Positions 6,939 to 14,390 of a stretch of 25,140 nt of DNA are shown here, piece by piece. The stretch spans positions 1 to 25,140 of the forward strand of contig DYBN01000050.1 of NCBI GenBank assembly GCA_019418605.1, given 5' to 3'. The position numbers and the translations under genes are program-made. The notes beneath the pieces are model-generated. The model was given only the letters and a program-made list of their open reading frames with translations, was not told the DNA's origin and did not search any database. Positions within the stretch are counted from its first letter, which is position 1. The number at the start of each line of letters is the position of its first letter. The stretch is from Sutterella sp. (lineage in GTDB: Bacteria > Pseudomonadota > Gammaproteobacteria > Burkholderiales > Burkholderiaceae_F).

Positions 6939-8024
6939 CTACGCAAAGGCCCAGCAGATGAGGTTGACGATCTGCGGAAAAAGAGAAATCACGGTCGTCG
7001 CGCGCACCACGTGCATGACGATGATGTCGGTGTTTTTGATCTTGAGGTCTTCAAGGATAAGCGCCATGTCGGCCGCCCCGGCGGGCGTCTCGATCATCAT
7101 GCCCTCGGTGCGCGCGTAGCCGAAAAAGCGCCGCTGCAGCGCGCCGCTTACCACGCAGTTTGCCGTGTAGAAAAAGAGCACGACGGCAATGGGGCCGATC
7201 AAGGTATAGGCCGAGGCGAGCTCCTGCACCGTGATGAGGCTGCCAAGATAGCAGCCCGCAATGAGCTGGCAGAACTTGCGCACCGCCCGCGGCAGATACG
7301 CGTAGTCAAACCCGAGCTTCATGATGAGCGCGGCGACGATGGCAAAGGTAAAGGGCATGCCGGGGATGTGAGAAGCCTTCCCAAGAAACCCCGCAGCAGC
7401 GGCAAGCGCGAGCACGGCGGCCGTCGACCAAAGCGAGCGCTGGCTCGAGAGGTGCCTCGGGGCACCCTCAATCGGCGCGTGCGCGGCTCTCTCGCCCGTC
7501 CCCGCCCTTCTGCTCACAACCCTGTCAAAGGCAACGACCGCCATGGGCAGCACCGCAATGCCGTAGATTTGCCGCACGAGCTGCAGGATCGTGACGCTTG
7601 CCACATCGGCTCCCATGTCCGCGGCGATAATCGGCGTGTCGTTAACGCCCGCGGGCATCGCGCACATCAGGGACGTCTTCAGGTCAAGGGGACTCACAAG
7701 ATAAATGACCGTGCCCGAAGCAAGCATCAGCGTGAGAAAGGACGCAAGCATCAAAAGAGTCGGCCGCAGGATCGTGCGAAGCCTTCTCACGTCGTCTCTC
7801 TCCATCGTGCAGCCCACGTAGGCGCCCGCAAGAATCTGCGCCAGCGTGCGCGTCTCGGGCGGCATCCAGGCCGCGCCGCTTGTGGCCTCCAAGACGGCCG
7901 CGCCCGCAAACGCGCCGATCATGAGGCCGGCGGGCACGTGCAGGCGCACGAAAATGCGCCCGGCGACAAGCCCCGCGGCAAGAGTAAGAAGCATGCGGTG
8001 AAGGAGCGCCGCGTCGATGGTCAT
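6939..8024 (-). CDS. AbrB-family integral membrane protein (putative transporter)
   Basis: This 361-residue polytopic membrane protein belongs to the AbrB/'ammonia monooxygenase' membrane family, unrelated to the AbrB DNA-binding regulator. Two homologous halves of hydrophobic helices are visible. Each carries the family-type pattern of a Gly/Pro-rich entry (VPAGLMIGAFAGAAVLE; IPGMPFTFAIVAALIMK) and a later ETPAGAADMALI or MPAGVNDTPII motif. Substrate and function are unknown. The open frame extends upstream to 8225 but that part lies inside purF, so I start at the ATG at 8022-8024. A later ATG at 7994 is possible. The ribosome site is poor, and an intrinsic-terminator-like hairpin lies immediately upstream, so expression may depend on read-through. 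Confidence 0.8.
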   Translation of the reverse strand: MTIDAALLHRMLLTLAAGLVAGRIFVRLHVPAGLMIGAFAGAAVLEATSGAAWMPPETRTLAQILAGAYVGCTMERDDVRRLRTILRPTLLMLASFLTLMLASGTVIYLVSPLDLKTSLMCAMPAGVNDTPIIAADMGADVASVTILQLVRQIYGIAVLPMAVVAFDRVVSRRAGTGERAAHAPIEGAPRHLSSQRSLWSTAAVLALAAAAGFLGKASHIPGMPFTFAIVAALIMKLGFDYAYLPRAVRKFCQLIAGCYLGSLITVQELASAYTLIGPIAVVLFFYTANCVVSGALQRRFFGYARTEGMMIETPAGAADMALILEDLKIKNTDIIVMHVVRATTVISLFPQIVNLICWAFA

Positions 8025-8027
8025 GGC

Positions 8028-8070
8028 AAAAAAATTCCCGGTTTCCCAAGCCGTTGTTATAGACCGGGAA
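8028..8070 (-). terminator. Intrinsic terminator after purF, abutting the abrB start
   Basis: On the minus strand TTCCCGGT (8070-8063) pairs with ACCGGGAA (8042-8035) around a 20-base loop, followed by a seven-T run (8034-8028). It ends only 3 bases before the proposed abrB ATG. It should close the cvpA-purF transcript and could act as an attenuator for abrB. Confidence 0.65.
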
Positions 8071-8106
8071 CCGGGAGGTGCGTTGGGCGACTGCGGGATA
8101 TACCGA

Positions 8107-9606
8107 TTAGTCTTCGCCCGAAGCCGCCTTGGGCTGCGGGGCGTTGCGGCTTGCCTCAAGCTGATCGAGGTACGCGTCGGTGATGTCGCCCGTGACGTAC
8201 TCGCCGTCAAAGCACGAGCAGTCAAAGCGGGTGATGTCGCAGTTGAGATCCGTCAGCGCGCTCTTTAAGCCGTCCACCGTCTGAAAGATCACGGCGTCGG
8301 CGCCGATTAAGCGCGCAACCTCTTCGGGCGACTGGCCGTGCCCGCAAATTAACTCCGAGCGCGTGGGCATGTCGATGCCGTAGACGTTGGGATACATCAC
8401 GCGCGGAGCGCTTGAGGCCACGAAAACCTTTTTGGCGCCGGACTCGCGGGCCATGCGCACGATTTCGCGCATGGTCGTGCCGCGCACAATCGAGTCGTCG
8501 ACCAAAAGCACGTTCTTGTCCTTGAATTCAACGGGCATGGCGTTGAGCTTTTGGCGCACGCTCTTTTTGCGCATCTCCTGGCCGGGCATGATGAAGGTGC
8601 GGCCCACGTAGCGGTTCTTGATAAAGCCCTCGCGGTAGGTAAGGCCCAGCTTTTGCGCGAGCTGCTGCGCGGCAGGGCGGCTTGAGTCGGGAATCGGCAT
8701 CACGCAGTCGATTTCCGAGAGGTCGATCTTTTCGGCCACTTCGCTTGCGAGATATTCGCCCAAGCGCAGGCGCGCGCCGTAGACGCTGATGCCGTCGATG
8801 AGGCTGTCGGGGCGGGCAAAGTAGACGTACTCAAAGGCGCAGGGATTGAGCTGCGGGTTCTCGGCGCACTGCTCGCTGAAGAACTCGCGCTTCATGTTGA
8901 TGAAGACCGCCTCGCCCGGGGCAATGTCGCGCTCAAACTGAAACTCAAGGCCCACCATCGTCACGGACTCCGAGCTCACGAGATAGTCTTTCGTTCCGTC
9001 TGGCTGCAGCTGCGTGCCAAAGCAAATCGGGCGAATCCCGTTGGGGTCGCGGAATGCGAGCAGCCCCTGCCCTGCAATCAAGGCCACGACGGCGTAGGCG
9101 CCCTTGACGCGCTTGTGCACGCCCCGCACGGCCTTGAAGGCAAGCTCGGGCGAGAATTCCACCCCGGGCTGGCTTACCTTCATGAGCTCGTCGGCGAGGA
9201 CGTTGAGCAGCACCTCGGAGTCGCTCGAAGTGTTGATGTGGCGCCTGTCAAGCCGGTAGAGCTGCTCCTTGACCTCTGCCGTGTTGGTGAGGTTGCCGTT
9301 GTGGGCAAAGAGAATGCCGTAGGGGGCGTTGACGTAAAAGGGCTGGCTCTCCTGGTTGGAGCTCGCGCATCCCTGCGTGGGGTAGCGCGTGTGCCCGATG
9401 CCGGCGTTGCCGGTCAAGTCGCGCATGTTGCGCGTTCTGAAGACGTCGCGCACCAGGCCCATGGCCTTGTGCACGTGAAACGTCAGGGCGTCGTCAAGAG
9501 TGCCGATGCCCGCGGCGTCCTGGCCGCGGTGCTGCAACAAAAGCAGTGCATCGTAGACGCGCTGATTGACCGGTTTGGAGCTGATCAAGCCGACAATGCC
9601 GCACAT
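8107..9606 (-). CDS. purF: Amidophosphoribosyltransferase (first committed step of purine synthesis)
   Basis: PurF transfers glutamine amide nitrogen to PRPP, giving 5-phosphoribosylamine. The 499-residue protein starts MCGIVGLI, so Cys2 becomes the N-terminal nucleophile of the class II glutaminase after Met removal. RGQDAAGIGT, GIGHTRYPTQG and AHNGNLTN follow within the Ntn domain. The phosphoribosyltransferase domain has the PRPP loop VLLVDDSIVRGTT (366-378) and SSRPAAQQLA. There is no propeptide, as in E. coli-type PurF. GAGGA lies 14 bases before the ATG. It follows cvpA with a 177-base gap and continues the usual cvpA-purF arrangement. No PurR-like box was recognised. Confidence 0.97.
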   Translation of the reverse strand: MCGIVGLISSKPVNQRVYDALLLLQHRGQDAAGIGTLDDALTFHVHKAMGLVRDVFRTRNMRDLTGNAGIGHTRYPTQGCASSNQESQPFYVNAPYGILFAHNGNLTNTAEVKEQLYRLDRRHINTSSDSEVLLNVLADELMKVSQPGVEFSPELAFKAVRGVHKRVKGAYAVVALIAGQGLLAFRDPNGIRPICFGTQLQPDGTKDYLVSSESVTMVGLEFQFERDIAPGEAVFINMKREFFSEQCAENPQLNPCAFEYVYFARPDSLIDGISVYGARLRLGEYLASEVAEKIDLSEIDCVMPIPDSSRPAAQQLAQKLGLTYREGFIKNRYVGRTFIMPGQEMRKKSVRQKLNAMPVEFKDKNVLLVDDSIVRGTTMREIVRMARESGAKKVFVASSAPRVMYPNVYGIDMPTRSELICGHGQSPEEVARLIGADAVIFQTVDGLKSALTDLNCDITRFDCSCFDGEYVTGDITDAYLDQLEASRNAPQPKAASGED

Positions 9607-9678
9607 AGTTCTTTAGTGTCCTCAATCCTGGGTTTGGGAAAAATTTTTTTCTTTTGTCTCCGCCTGAGTGCTGCTGTC

Positions 9679-9718
9679 GGCCCGGACGGTCAGGCGTCCG
9701 TCAGGCCCGGGCCTTTTT
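9679..9718 (+). terminator. GC-rich hairpin with a T tract on the plus strand, in the cvpA-purF gap
   Basis: GGCCCGG (9679-9685) plus ACGG pairs with CCGT and CCGGGCC (9707-9713), followed by TTTTT (9714-9718). The T tract is on the strand opposite to cvpA and purF, so as a terminator it would stop antisense transcription. For the sense transcript it is a stable hairpin without a U tract, which could dampen purF expression. Confidence 0.45.
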
Positions 9719-9783
9719 GCGCGCCGGGCGCCGTTTACAGAGGCTTGTCCGGCTTTTGCCGCAAAAAGAAAAATTCAAAACGA

Positions 9784-10287
9784 TCAGATGCCGAGTCCCT
9801 TGCCGCGGCGCAGATTCACAATCGTCTGCGGCATGTACGGCATGCAGAAGTCGATGACGTGCTCGCAGGGCACGATGAAAACCGAATTGCGCCACAAGCC
9901 GGTTTTCGTGGCCGACGTGAGCCCGAGCACGAAGACGCACGTGCACACGATCACGATGCCGCGGATGAGCCCGAAAACAGCGCCGATTGCGCGGTCTTCA
10001 AACGTGATGCTCGCAGCCGCCATCAGATGCGCAAAAATCTTGCCCGACAAGCCGATCACAAGAAGCGTTGCCACCACGACGAGCACGGCGCCCAAGGCCG
10101 TGCGCACAAGGATTGAGAGCGACGGCAACGGAATCGCCTCGCCCACCACGGGCGCAAATTTAAGCGCAAGCAGGATGGCCAGAACCCAGCCCACGATGGC
10201 AAGGATTTCGCGCACCAGACCGCGGCTCACGCCCACAATGGTGGAGACGGCCAGCACGGCCAGAATGACCCAGTCGACTTCGTTCAT
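9784..10287 (-). CDS. cvpA: CvpA family membrane protein
   Basis: This is a 167-residue inner-membrane protein with about four predicted helices. The CvpA family was named for colicin V production, and its conserved role relates to envelope homeostasis. Family features are the start MNEVDWVILAVLAVSTIVG, the RGLVREILAIVGWVLA motif after helix 1, and DRAIGAVFGLIRGIVIV in the third helix region. It lies 23 bases after the SPOR gene and upstream of purF, the order usual in betaproteobacteria. No good Shine-Dalgarno precedes the ATG (AAAGTTTTTAG), so translation may be coupled to the upstream gene. Confidence 0.92.
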   Translation of the reverse strand: MNEVDWVILAVLAVSTIVGVSRGLVREILAIVGWVLAILLALKFAPVVGEAIPLPSLSILVRTALGAVLVVVATLLVIGLSGKIFAHLMAAASITFEDRAIGAVFGLIRGIVIVCTCVFVLGLTSATKTGLWRNSVFIVPCEHVIDFCMPYMPQTIVNLRRGKGLGI

Positions 10288-10310
10288 CTAAAAACTTTGG
10301 TTTGAAGCAG

Positions 10311-11150
10311 TCAGTTCTTCTTGCCCGCAGGTTCCTGATTGACGCCGCCGTTTTCAATGGCGTTGAAGGCAAGGACGTCGAGCGCGCGCCTGGCCTCCTG
10401 CTCGGAAGCAAAGCGCCCCACCCGCACGCGCCACAAGTCGGTGCCGCGACGGTGAACGATTTCAGTATAAGCGGGAAGCCCGAGCTCGCGCAGTTTCTGC
10501 GCGCGGATTTGCGCGGACTCCTTGTTGCTCGTGGCAATGACCTGAATGAAATAGCGCCCGTTGGCAACGGCGCGGATGGGCTCGGCTGCAGGAACAGGGG
10601 AGGAATTCTTGGATTTGTTCGCGCTCTGCGCCTTGGGTGCGGCGCTTTTTTGCGCTGCAGCCTTTTGCTGGGAGGCTGCTTTTTGATTGCCTTGCGCGCC
10701 TTGCGCCGTTTTTTTGCCCGCTGCGGCCTCAGCCGACGACTCTTCATCGCGCGGGGCGGGCTTGACGCCTTCGCTTACCTTGTTGGCCGAAGACAGGTTC
10801 GCAGCCGACGAAGGCGCCTTGGGGAGCACCGGCGTCTGCGGCAGGGGCTTTGCCTTTTCAGGAGCAAGCGAGACCACCTTGGCGGGCTCTTCGTTTTGCA
10901 GCGCCGGGATCTCAAGCTTGGCGCCGCGGTCGGCGTAGTAGTCGTTGGGCTCAAAAAAGCTTGGCGCAACGACGGCCGCCGCCATCAAAAGGACAAGAAT
11001 GCCCAGAAGCCTGCGCTTGTTTTTAATGCGGGCGACCTGCTTGCGGTGCGCATCGTCTTCGGGGGCGCTTCCGTAGTTGACTTCGTCGACGCCGGGCGCG
11101 GCCGGGCGCGGCGGATTCGGTCCGAAAAGTTTTTGAAACTTGTCGATCAT
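10311..11150 (-). CDS. SPOR-domain inner-membrane protein (DedD-like)
   Basis: SPOR domains bind denuded peptidoglycan at the division septum. This 279-residue protein has the bitopic layout of DedD/FtsN-like proteins. It has a short basic cytoplasmic N-terminus, one membrane helix at about 48-66 (LLGILVLLMAAAVVAP), a long Ala/Lys/Pro-rich periplasmic linker (about 85-195), and a C-terminal SPOR domain at 199-262 (RYFIQVIATSNKESAQ ... LWRVRVGRFASEQEARRAL). I start at MIDKFQKLFG, although the ribosome site is poor and a TTG at 11216 is also open. It heads the SPOR-cvpA-purF unit, separated from folC by a terminator. An extended -10-like TGTGATAAT at 11374-11366 might be its promoter. Confidence 0.88.
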   Translation of the reverse strand: MIDKFQKLFGPNPPRPAAPGVDEVNYGSAPEDDAHRKQVARIKNKRRLLGILVLLMAAAVVAPSFFEPNDYYADRGAKLEIPALQNEEPAKVVSLAPEKAKPLPQTPVLPKAPSSAANLSSANKVSEGVKPAPRDEESSAEAAAGKKTAQGAQGNQKAASQQKAAAQKSAAPKAQSANKSKNSSPVPAAEPIRAVANGRYFIQVIATSNKESAQIRAQKLRELGLPAYTEIVHRRGTDLWRVRVGRFASEQEARRALDVLAFNAIENGGVNQEPAGKKN

Positions 11151-11373
11151 GAAGCAGGTGCAGACGATGGCCAGGCTCGTGCTTGAGCTGCTGGCGGCGC
11201 CGTCCGAAGACGGCAAAAAACAAACGGGAACGCCCGCCCTGCGGAGGGCTCAAGACAGCCCGCCGTCAGGCGGATTCAGGTGAAATCAACGGTTCGCGGC
11301 TGTGGTTTTTTCCCAAACCGGCCGCATTTTCGTGCAGGCAGTGCGCGCGAGGGATTCTGCCCGAAATTATCAC

Positions 11374-11416
11374 AAAAAGGAAACGGCTCCGGGGGATTTT
11401 GCACCGCCGGAGCCGT
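11374..11416 (-). terminator. Intrinsic terminator of folC
   Basis: On the minus strand ACGGCTCCGG (11416-11407) pairs with CCGGAGCCGT (11392-11383) around a 14-base loop, followed by TTCCTTTTTG. It begins 17 bases after the folC stop and separates folC from the SPOR-cvpA-purF unit. Confidence 0.8.
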
Positions 11417-11433
11417 CAAAGGAGTTTAAATGT

Positions 11434-12810
11434 TTACTTCGCCGGGCCCGAACCCTCGCGCAGGTTGTGGCGCAGCGACTCGTAGGCGGCCGCAGCCGTC
11501 ACAAAGGAGCCGAAGGCGACGATGCGCACGCTGCCCTTTTCCCTCTGGGCGCTCTCGGAGAGCGCCTGGCGCAGCGCCTCGTCAACCGACGCAAAGGAGG
11601 CGATCTTCGTCTCGTCAATCCCTGCGGCCTTCATCGAGCCCATGAGCTCTTCAAGCGACGCCCCGCGGGTGCCGGGCAGTCCCGTCACGAACCAGCGGTC
11701 GATGTGGCGCAGAAGCGTGCGGGAGACTTCCTGCATGTCCTTGTCGCGCAGCATGCCGAAGACGGCCCAGGTCTCGACGTTGGGGTCGCCGCTTGCGGTG
11801 AGGTTCGCCGCCAGCACGCGCGCTGCCTGCGGGTTGTGCGCGACGTCGACCGTGACGCTTGCGCCCTCCTCGTCGGCCTCCTTGATCGTCTCGTAGCGGG
11901 CGTGAATGTGCACGTTTTCAAGGCCCTCGACCACCGCGCTGCGGGTAATGGGCAGATCGGCGTTGAGCGTGGCAAGAGCCGCCAGGGCGCCGGCTGCGTT
12001 TTGCAGCGACGCCGCGCCGCTCAAAGCCGGCATCGGGATGTTGCGCCAGTCGACCGTCTCGGGCGTCGGGCGGAACATGTCGATTTCAAAGTCAAAGAGC
12101 CCGTGGTGCTTGTAGGTGTGGAAATCGCGCCCGTAGACATAGAGCTGCGACATGAGCATGTGCGCGTGCTCAAGCAGCGACTTGGGCGGATTCGGATCGG
12201 TGCAGATCGCGGGCTTGCCCGTGCGGTAGATGCAGGCTTTTTCAAGCCCGATCTCCTCGCGGGTCGACCCGAGGTAGTTCGAGTGATCGATGTCGATGCT
12301 GCAGACGACGCTGCAGGAGGGCTCCACCGCGTTCATCGCGTCGAGCCTCCCGCCCAGGCCCACTTCAAGAATGACGGCGTCCAAGCCCGCTCTGCGGAAA
12401 ATATGCAGCACGGCCAGGCCCGTGAACTCGAAGTAGGTCAGAGGCACGTCGCCGCGGGCCTTTTCGACCTCCTTGAAGGCCTCGATGATGCGCGCGTCGT
12501 CGACTTCGGCGCCGTCGATCACCACGCGTTCATTGAACCGGATCAAATGCGGGGACGTGTGCACGCCCGTGTGGTAGCCCGCATAACGCAGAATGCTGTC
12601 GATCATCGCGCAGGTACTCCCCTTGCCGTTGGTGCCGGCAACGGTGATGACCGGACAGGCGAAGTCGATGTCCATGCGCTGAATCATCGTCTTCATGCGC
12701 TCGAGTCCGAGTTCCATGGGCTTCGGATTGATCCCGGAGATGTACTCGAGCCACTGGTTGAGATCGGCGCCATCGCCCGGAGTCTTCAAAGCTTCGTTTT
12801 GGTTGGTCAT
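11434..12810 (-). CDS. folC: Bifunctional folylpolyglutamate/dihydrofolate synthase
   Basis: FolC adds glutamate to dihydropteroate and to tetrahydrofolates using ATP, so it makes and retains folate; this complements Fhs in the same window. The 458-residue Mur-ligase-fold protein has the P-loop GTNGKGST (59-66), the folate-binding HTSPHLIRFNER that follows, FTGLAVLHIF and LEVGLGGRLDAMNAV of the central domain, and HNPQAARVL in the C-terminal domain. I start at ATG 12810 (MTNQNEALK) with GGA at suitable spacing, rather than at 12837, whose AGGA touches the ATG. In many betaproteobacteria accD precedes folC; here a methyltransferase gene does. Confidence 0.95.
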   Translation of the reverse strand: MTNQNEALKTPGDGADLNQWLEYISGINPKPMELGLERMKTMIQRMDIDFACPVITVAGTNGKGSTCAMIDSILRYAGYHTGVHTSPHLIRFNERVVIDGAEVDDARIIEAFKEVEKARGDVPLTYFEFTGLAVLHIFRRAGLDAVILEVGLGGRLDAMNAVEPSCSVVCSIDIDHSNYLGSTREEIGLEKACIYRTGKPAICTDPNPPKSLLEHAHMLMSQLYVYGRDFHTYKHHGLFDFEIDMFRPTPETVDWRNIPMPALSGAASLQNAAGALAALATLNADLPITRSAVVEGLENVHIHARYETIKEADEEGASVTVDVAHNPQAARVLAANLTASGDPNVETWAVFGMLRDKDMQEVSRTLLRHIDRWFVTGLPGTRGASLEELMGSMKAAGIDETKIASFASVDEALRQALSESAQREKGSVRIVAFGSFVTAAAAYESLRHNLREGSGPAK

Positions 12811-12882
12811 AGTTTTACATCCAATACAGGGCGGCATTCCTGCACCCGCTGCCCTTGGGTGTCACAGCATTAATTTTTGATT

Positions 12883-13449
12883 CTATCGCGGCTGGCACAG
12901 TCGAACATCTTGTGGGGCCAGCATATTTTTTATCAAGCACTTGCGTGCGGCGATTCTCTGATAAAACGCGCCGTGCTCGGTCAGGCCGTCCTCAAAGGCA
13001 AGGATGCGCCAAGCGTGCGGCACAAGCTCCAAAAGCTCCCCCGTGCGAAGAAAATGCTCGGGGTTTTTCGGGCGCCCGACTTCGAGAAACTGCTCCTGGG
13101 TAAACGTTTCGTACAAAAAGAGGCCGCCCGAAGCAAGGCTCTCGCACAAATCGGCAAACCGCGCGCGCCACAAGTAGTGAATGCCGACCACGACGTCAAA
13201 GGCATTCTTTTCAAAGGGCCACGGATCGTGCTCGAGGTCCGCCTGAACAAACTCGACGTTCTCAAAGTCCCGGGGCATGGGGTTGACGTCGACGGCCGTC
13301 ACGCGGCAGCCGATCGAGGCAAGAAGCCGCGTGTTGCGGCCGTTGCCGCAGGCAATTTCAAGCACTCTGTCCGTGGGCTTGATCAATGGGGCAAAGCGCG
13401 CAAGCCAGGCGCTCACCGGATCGTCGAGCGTCGAAGTATCGCGAGCCAT
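12883..13449 (-). CDS. Class I SAM-dependent methyltransferase, substrate unknown
   Basis: This is a 188-residue Rossmann-fold methyltransferase. Motif I VLEIACGNGRNTRLLA binds SAM. VTAVDVNPM is motif II, ENVEFVQADLEHDPWPF precedes motif IV FDVVVGIHYLW, and GGLFLYETFTQEQF is the following strand. The order resembles TehB/UbiE-like small-molecule methyltransferases, but nothing indicates a substrate. I start at MARDTSTLDD (13449), which is preceded by a run of G that can serve as a ribosome site; an in-frame ATG at 13482 is less likely. It lies 54 bases downstream of the M50 peptidase gene and 72 bases before folC, so the three may be co-transcribed. Confidence 0.85.
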   Translation of the reverse strand: MARDTSTLDDPVSAWLARFAPLIKPTDRVLEIACGNGRNTRLLASIGCRVTAVDVNPMPRDFENVEFVQADLEHDPWPFEKNAFDVVVGIHYLWRARFADLCESLASGGLFLYETFTQEQFLEVGRPKNPEHFLRTGELLELVPHAWRILAFEDGLTEHGAFYQRIAARKCLIKNMLAPQDVRLCQPR

Positions 13450-13503
13450 GCACGCCCCCCCACTAAAAACAAAGGGTTTCAAATCAAGCGGAGCGCTCTT
13501 CTT

Positions 13504-14181
13504 TCAAGAGCCCGCCGCGGCGAAAAAGATCCAGCGCGCAAAATCAAGAACCGGGCGCGCAAAGTATTCAAAAAGTCCCGAGAAAATAATCACCGCCAGG
13601 ATCAACAATCCGTAGCGCTCGGTCTGGGCGAATTTGATGCTCCACTTCCAGGGCAGGAGCCCGGCCACGATGCGCCCGCCGTCCAAGGGCAGCGCCGGCA
13701 GCAGATTAAAGGCCATGAGCACCATGTTGCACAAAATGCCGCCGTAGCAAATTTCAATCAGAGGTCCAAAAAGACTGCCCGGAGCGGCAATCACGACAAG
13801 TTTGGCCAGAGCCGCCCAGACAAGCGCCTGCGCAAAGTTGCTTGCGGGCCCCGCGAGGGCCACCCAGATCATGTCGGTCTTGGGGTTTCTCAAGTGAGAA
13901 AAGTTAACCGGCACGGGCTTGGCCCACCCGAACATCACGCCGCCCAGGCCCGTGAGCATGCCGCCAGCAAGAAGAATGGCGGGCACGAGAATCGTCCCGA
14001 TGGGATCGATGTGCTTGAGCGGATTCAAGGTCACGCGTCCGAGCACCCAAGCGGTGTTGTCGCCCAGGCGCTTGGCAACGTAGCCGTGCGCAGCCTCGTG
14101 CAGCGTGATCGCAAGAATCACGGGAATGGCGTAAAGCAGGATGGATCGCAGAATTTCAGTCATAGGCGTTGATGCTAGCAC
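13504..14181 (-). CDS. Site-2-protease-like M50 zinc metallopeptidase
   Basis: This 225-residue polytopic membrane protein is of the minimal M50 type, without PDZ or CBS domains. The zinc motif HEAAH (28-32) gives His28, Glu29 and His32; LDGGR (166-170) supplies the third ligand Asp167. Hydrophobic segments lie at about 10-27, 63-85, 104-130, 143-162 and 195-210. NPLKHIDPIGTILVP is a hallmark of this subfamily, which is common in bacteria and whose substrates are mostly unknown. I prefer the GTG start at 14181 because AGGA lies 6 bases upstream; the ATG at 14163 has no ribosome site. It heads the M50-methyltransferase pair, with folC possibly following. Confidence 0.92.
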   Translation of the reverse strand: MLASTPMTEILRSILLYAIPVILAITLHEAAHGYVAKRLGDNTAWVLGRVTLNPLKHIDPIGTILVPAILLAGGMLTGLGGVMFGWAKPVPVNFSHLRNPKTDMIWVALAGPASNFAQALVWAALAKLVVIAAPGSLFGPLIEICYGGILCNMVLMAFNLLPALPLDGGRIVAGLLPWKWSIKFAQTERYGLLILAVIIFSGLFEYFARPVLDFARWIFFAAAGS

Positions 14182-14287
14182 GCGATTTCCTGCCCAAAAC
14201 TTAAAAACCGTCGGCGAAGTGTTTCAGGCGGTTGCAAAGCCCGCGGGCGGCAAATCGTTCGTGGACAAAATGTGAGGGTAATCCCAT

Positions 14288-14329
14288 AAAAAGAACCGCC
14301 CGACTCCCCTTTGACGAGGAATCGGGCGG
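14288..14329 (-). terminator. Intrinsic terminator of dcuA
   Basis: On the minus strand CCGCCCGA (14329-14322) pairs with TCGGGCGG (14303-14296), followed by TTCTTTTT (14295-14288). It lies about 60 bases after the dcuA stop and should end the aspA-dcuA unit. Confidence 0.85.
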
Positions 14330-14390
14330 GATTTTGAAGCTTTGCTTTTTTGCGAGGGTGATTCAGGACGCCCTCAAAGCAGTTCGCTCA

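Noticed and set aside
11302..12873. 523-codon plus-strand open frame opposite folC
   Set aside because: It is an antisense shadow with composition typical of reversed coding DNA; folC motifs are intact on the minus strand.
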